The translations under genes were made by a program, and so were the position numbers. Below, piece after piece: positions 5,408 through 6,592 of a stretch of 6,592 nucleotides of DNA (position 1 is the first letter of the stretch; each line of letters begins with the position of its first letter). The notes beneath the pieces were generated by a model. That model searched no databases, was not told the DNA's origin, and saw nothing but the letters and a program-made list of their open reading frames with translations. The DNA is from Pseudomonas sp. (GTDB lineage Bacteria; Pseudomonadota; Gammaproteobacteria; Pseudomonadales; Pseudomonadaceae), in contig JAURXE010000740.1 in assembly GCA_030654635.1 (NCBI GenBank), positions 1 to 6,592 on the forward strand. The letters are read 5' to 3'.

Positions 5408-6592
5408 TTAGAACGAGGCAATAATGCGCCCGAGTATTTTCATCGCCTGTTCACTTTGCTCACCCCAGGGGTGGCCGTAATTGAGCCGGGCGCAGTTGCC
5501 GAAGCGCCGGGTCGCCGAGAAGATCGGTCCGGGGGCGAGGCTGATGCCCTGGGCCAGCGCCAGTTGAAACAGTTGCAGCGAATCCACCTGGGCGGGGAAC
5601 TCAAACCACAGAAAGTAGCCGCCACTCGGACGGGTGACGCGGCTGTCGGCCGGGAAGTGCCGCGCCGCCGAGGCCAGCATCGCGTCTTGCTGGGTTTCCA
5701 GGCTGTGCCGCAGTTTGCGCAGGTGGCGGTCGTAGCCGCCGTGCTGCAGGTAGCCGGCCAGCGCCGCTTGCGCCGGCACCGAAGGCGAGATGGTGGTCAT
5801 TAACTTGAGCCGGCTGATCCGCTCGGCATAGCGCCCGCCGGCCACCCAGCCGACCCGGTAGCCCGGCGCCAGGCACTTGGAGAACGAGCCGCAGTGCATC
5901 ACCAGGCCGTCGCGGTCAAAACTCTTCACCGGCTTGGGCGGCTGGCTGCCGTAGTAAAGCTCGGCGTAGACATCGTCCTCGATCAAGGGCAGCTGATACT
6001 TTTGGAGCAGCTCATAAAGCGCCTGTTTTTTTGCCTCGCTCATGCTCGCGCCCAGCGGGTTTTGCAGGCTGCTCATAAACCAGCAGGCCTTGATCGGCAG
6101 GCGCTCAAGGCTGTCGGCCAAGCAGTCCAGATCGATGCCCTCGCGCGGGTGCACGGGGATCTCCACCGCTTTGAGTTGCAGGCGTTCCAGCACCTGCAGG
6201 CAGGCATAAAAGGCCGGCGCTTCGATGGCCACCAGATCGCCCGGTTGGGTGACGCATTGCAGGCACAGGTTGAGCGCCTCCATGGCGCCGTTGGTGATCA
6301 CCAATTCCTGCTGGGCCAGGTGTACGCCGCTGAGCATATAGCGCAGGGCGATCTGCCGGCGCAGGTTGGGATTACCCTCGGTCATGTCGCTAATCACCGC
6401 TTGCGCCGGCATATTCCGCAGACCGTGGGCCATGGAGCGGGCCAGGCGCGCCAGCGGAAACAATTCTGGGCTGGGAAAGGCCGAGCCGAATGGCACGGTG
6501 TTGGGGTCTTTCAGCGAGCTGAGCACCGAGAACACCAGTTCGCTGACATCCACCTCGCTGGTTTGCGCCTGATGGTTGCTCAGTTGCGGCTC
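5408..6592 (-). CDS. MocR-type (GntR-family) transcriptional regulator with PLP aminotransferase domain, 5' end missing
   Basis: The frame is open to the right edge, so the N-terminus is off the window; 394 codons are visible, ending in a TAA (complement of 5408-5410). The visible part is a fold-type I aminotransferase domain: PFGSAFPSPELFPL, DMTEGNPNLRRQIA, the VITNGAMEALNLCL loop, SSLQNPLGA with the substrate-side Asn, the IEDDVYAELYYG acidic residue over the PLP ring, the Schiff-base lysine in SFSKCLAPGYRVGWV (codon 5876-5878), and a C-terminal CARLNYG arginine. The segment before it (VSELVFSVL, with a polar stretch ahead) looks like the linker that joins a GntR winged helix to this domain in MocR/YjiR-type proteins. 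Such proteins use PLP adducts as an allosteric signal for DNA binding. It is co-directional with ovoA, 182 bp upstream, so it may regulate it. A stand-alone aminotransferase or lyase cannot be excluded without the missing N-terminus. Confidence 0.85.
   Translation of the reverse strand, partial: EPQLSNHQAQTSEVDVSELVFSVLSSLKDPNTVPFGSAFPSPELFPLARLARSMAHGLRNMPAQAVISDMTEGNPNLRRQIALRYMLSGVHLAQQELVITNGAMEALNLCLQCVTQPGDLVAIEAPAFYACLQVLERLQLKAVEIPVHPREGIDLDCLADSLERLPIKACWFMSSLQNPLGASMSEAKKQALYELLQKYQLPLIEDDVYAELYYGSQPPKPVKSFDRDGLVMHCGSFSKCLAPGYRVGWVAGGRYAERISRLKLMTTISPSVPAQAALAGYLQHGGYDRHLRKLRHSLETQQDAMLASAARHFPADSRVTRPSGGYFLWFEFPAQVDSLQLFQLALAQGISLAPGPIFSATRRFGNCARLNYGHPWGEQSEQAMKILGRIIASF

Noticed and set aside
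3723..5411. Plus-strand open frames opposite ovoA (3723-4511 and 4548-5411)
   Set aside because: Both are mirror frames of the clearly conserved OvoA coding sequence. They have no family motifs or convincing ribosome-binding sites.

Overview
The window looks like chromosomal DNA of a GC-rich gammaproteobacterium, most likely a Pseudomonas or close relative. This is inferred from protein style, GC-rich codon choice and two intergenic palindromic repeats of a kind I associate with Pseudomonas genomes; no marker gene fixes the genus.

Left part (1-743): the first 34 codons of an exported ABC-transporter substrate-binding protein (minus strand) and a small VOC/glyoxalase-fold protein (plus strand) diverge. 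Their shared upstream region is almost filled by a roughly 190-bp MITE-like palindromic element.

Central part (826-3425): a promoterless 3' fragment of ovoA (826-1143), an exported type-B carboxylesterase (1127-2854), an approximately 100-bp palindromic repeat, and then the 3' end of the intact ovoA. The fragment and the ovoA 3' end match over 318 bp at about 91% identity with no gaps and a constant offset of 2282 bp. The simplest reading is that a 2282-bp segment carrying the esterase and a replacement ovoA tail recombined into ovoA. It would have restored the gene and left the displaced tail beyond the esterase. The last residues of the esterase are read out of frame from that displaced tail.

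Right part (3108-6592): the complete ovoA gene (about 705 aa) encodes the bifunctional iron-dependent 5-histidylcysteine sulfoxide synthase/SAM methyltransferase of ovothiol biosynthesis. Upstream on the same strand, 182 bp away, is a MocR-type (GntR wHTH plus aminotransferase-fold) PLP-binding protein that runs off the right edge. The PLP C-S lyase OvoB needed between the two OvoA steps is not identifiable here. The PLP protein next door is either a regulator of ovoA, an unrelated neighbour, or (least likely) related to the missing step.

No tRNA, rRNA, CRISPR array or transposase gene was seen. The most interesting feature is the ovoA tail duplication that brackets the esterase.
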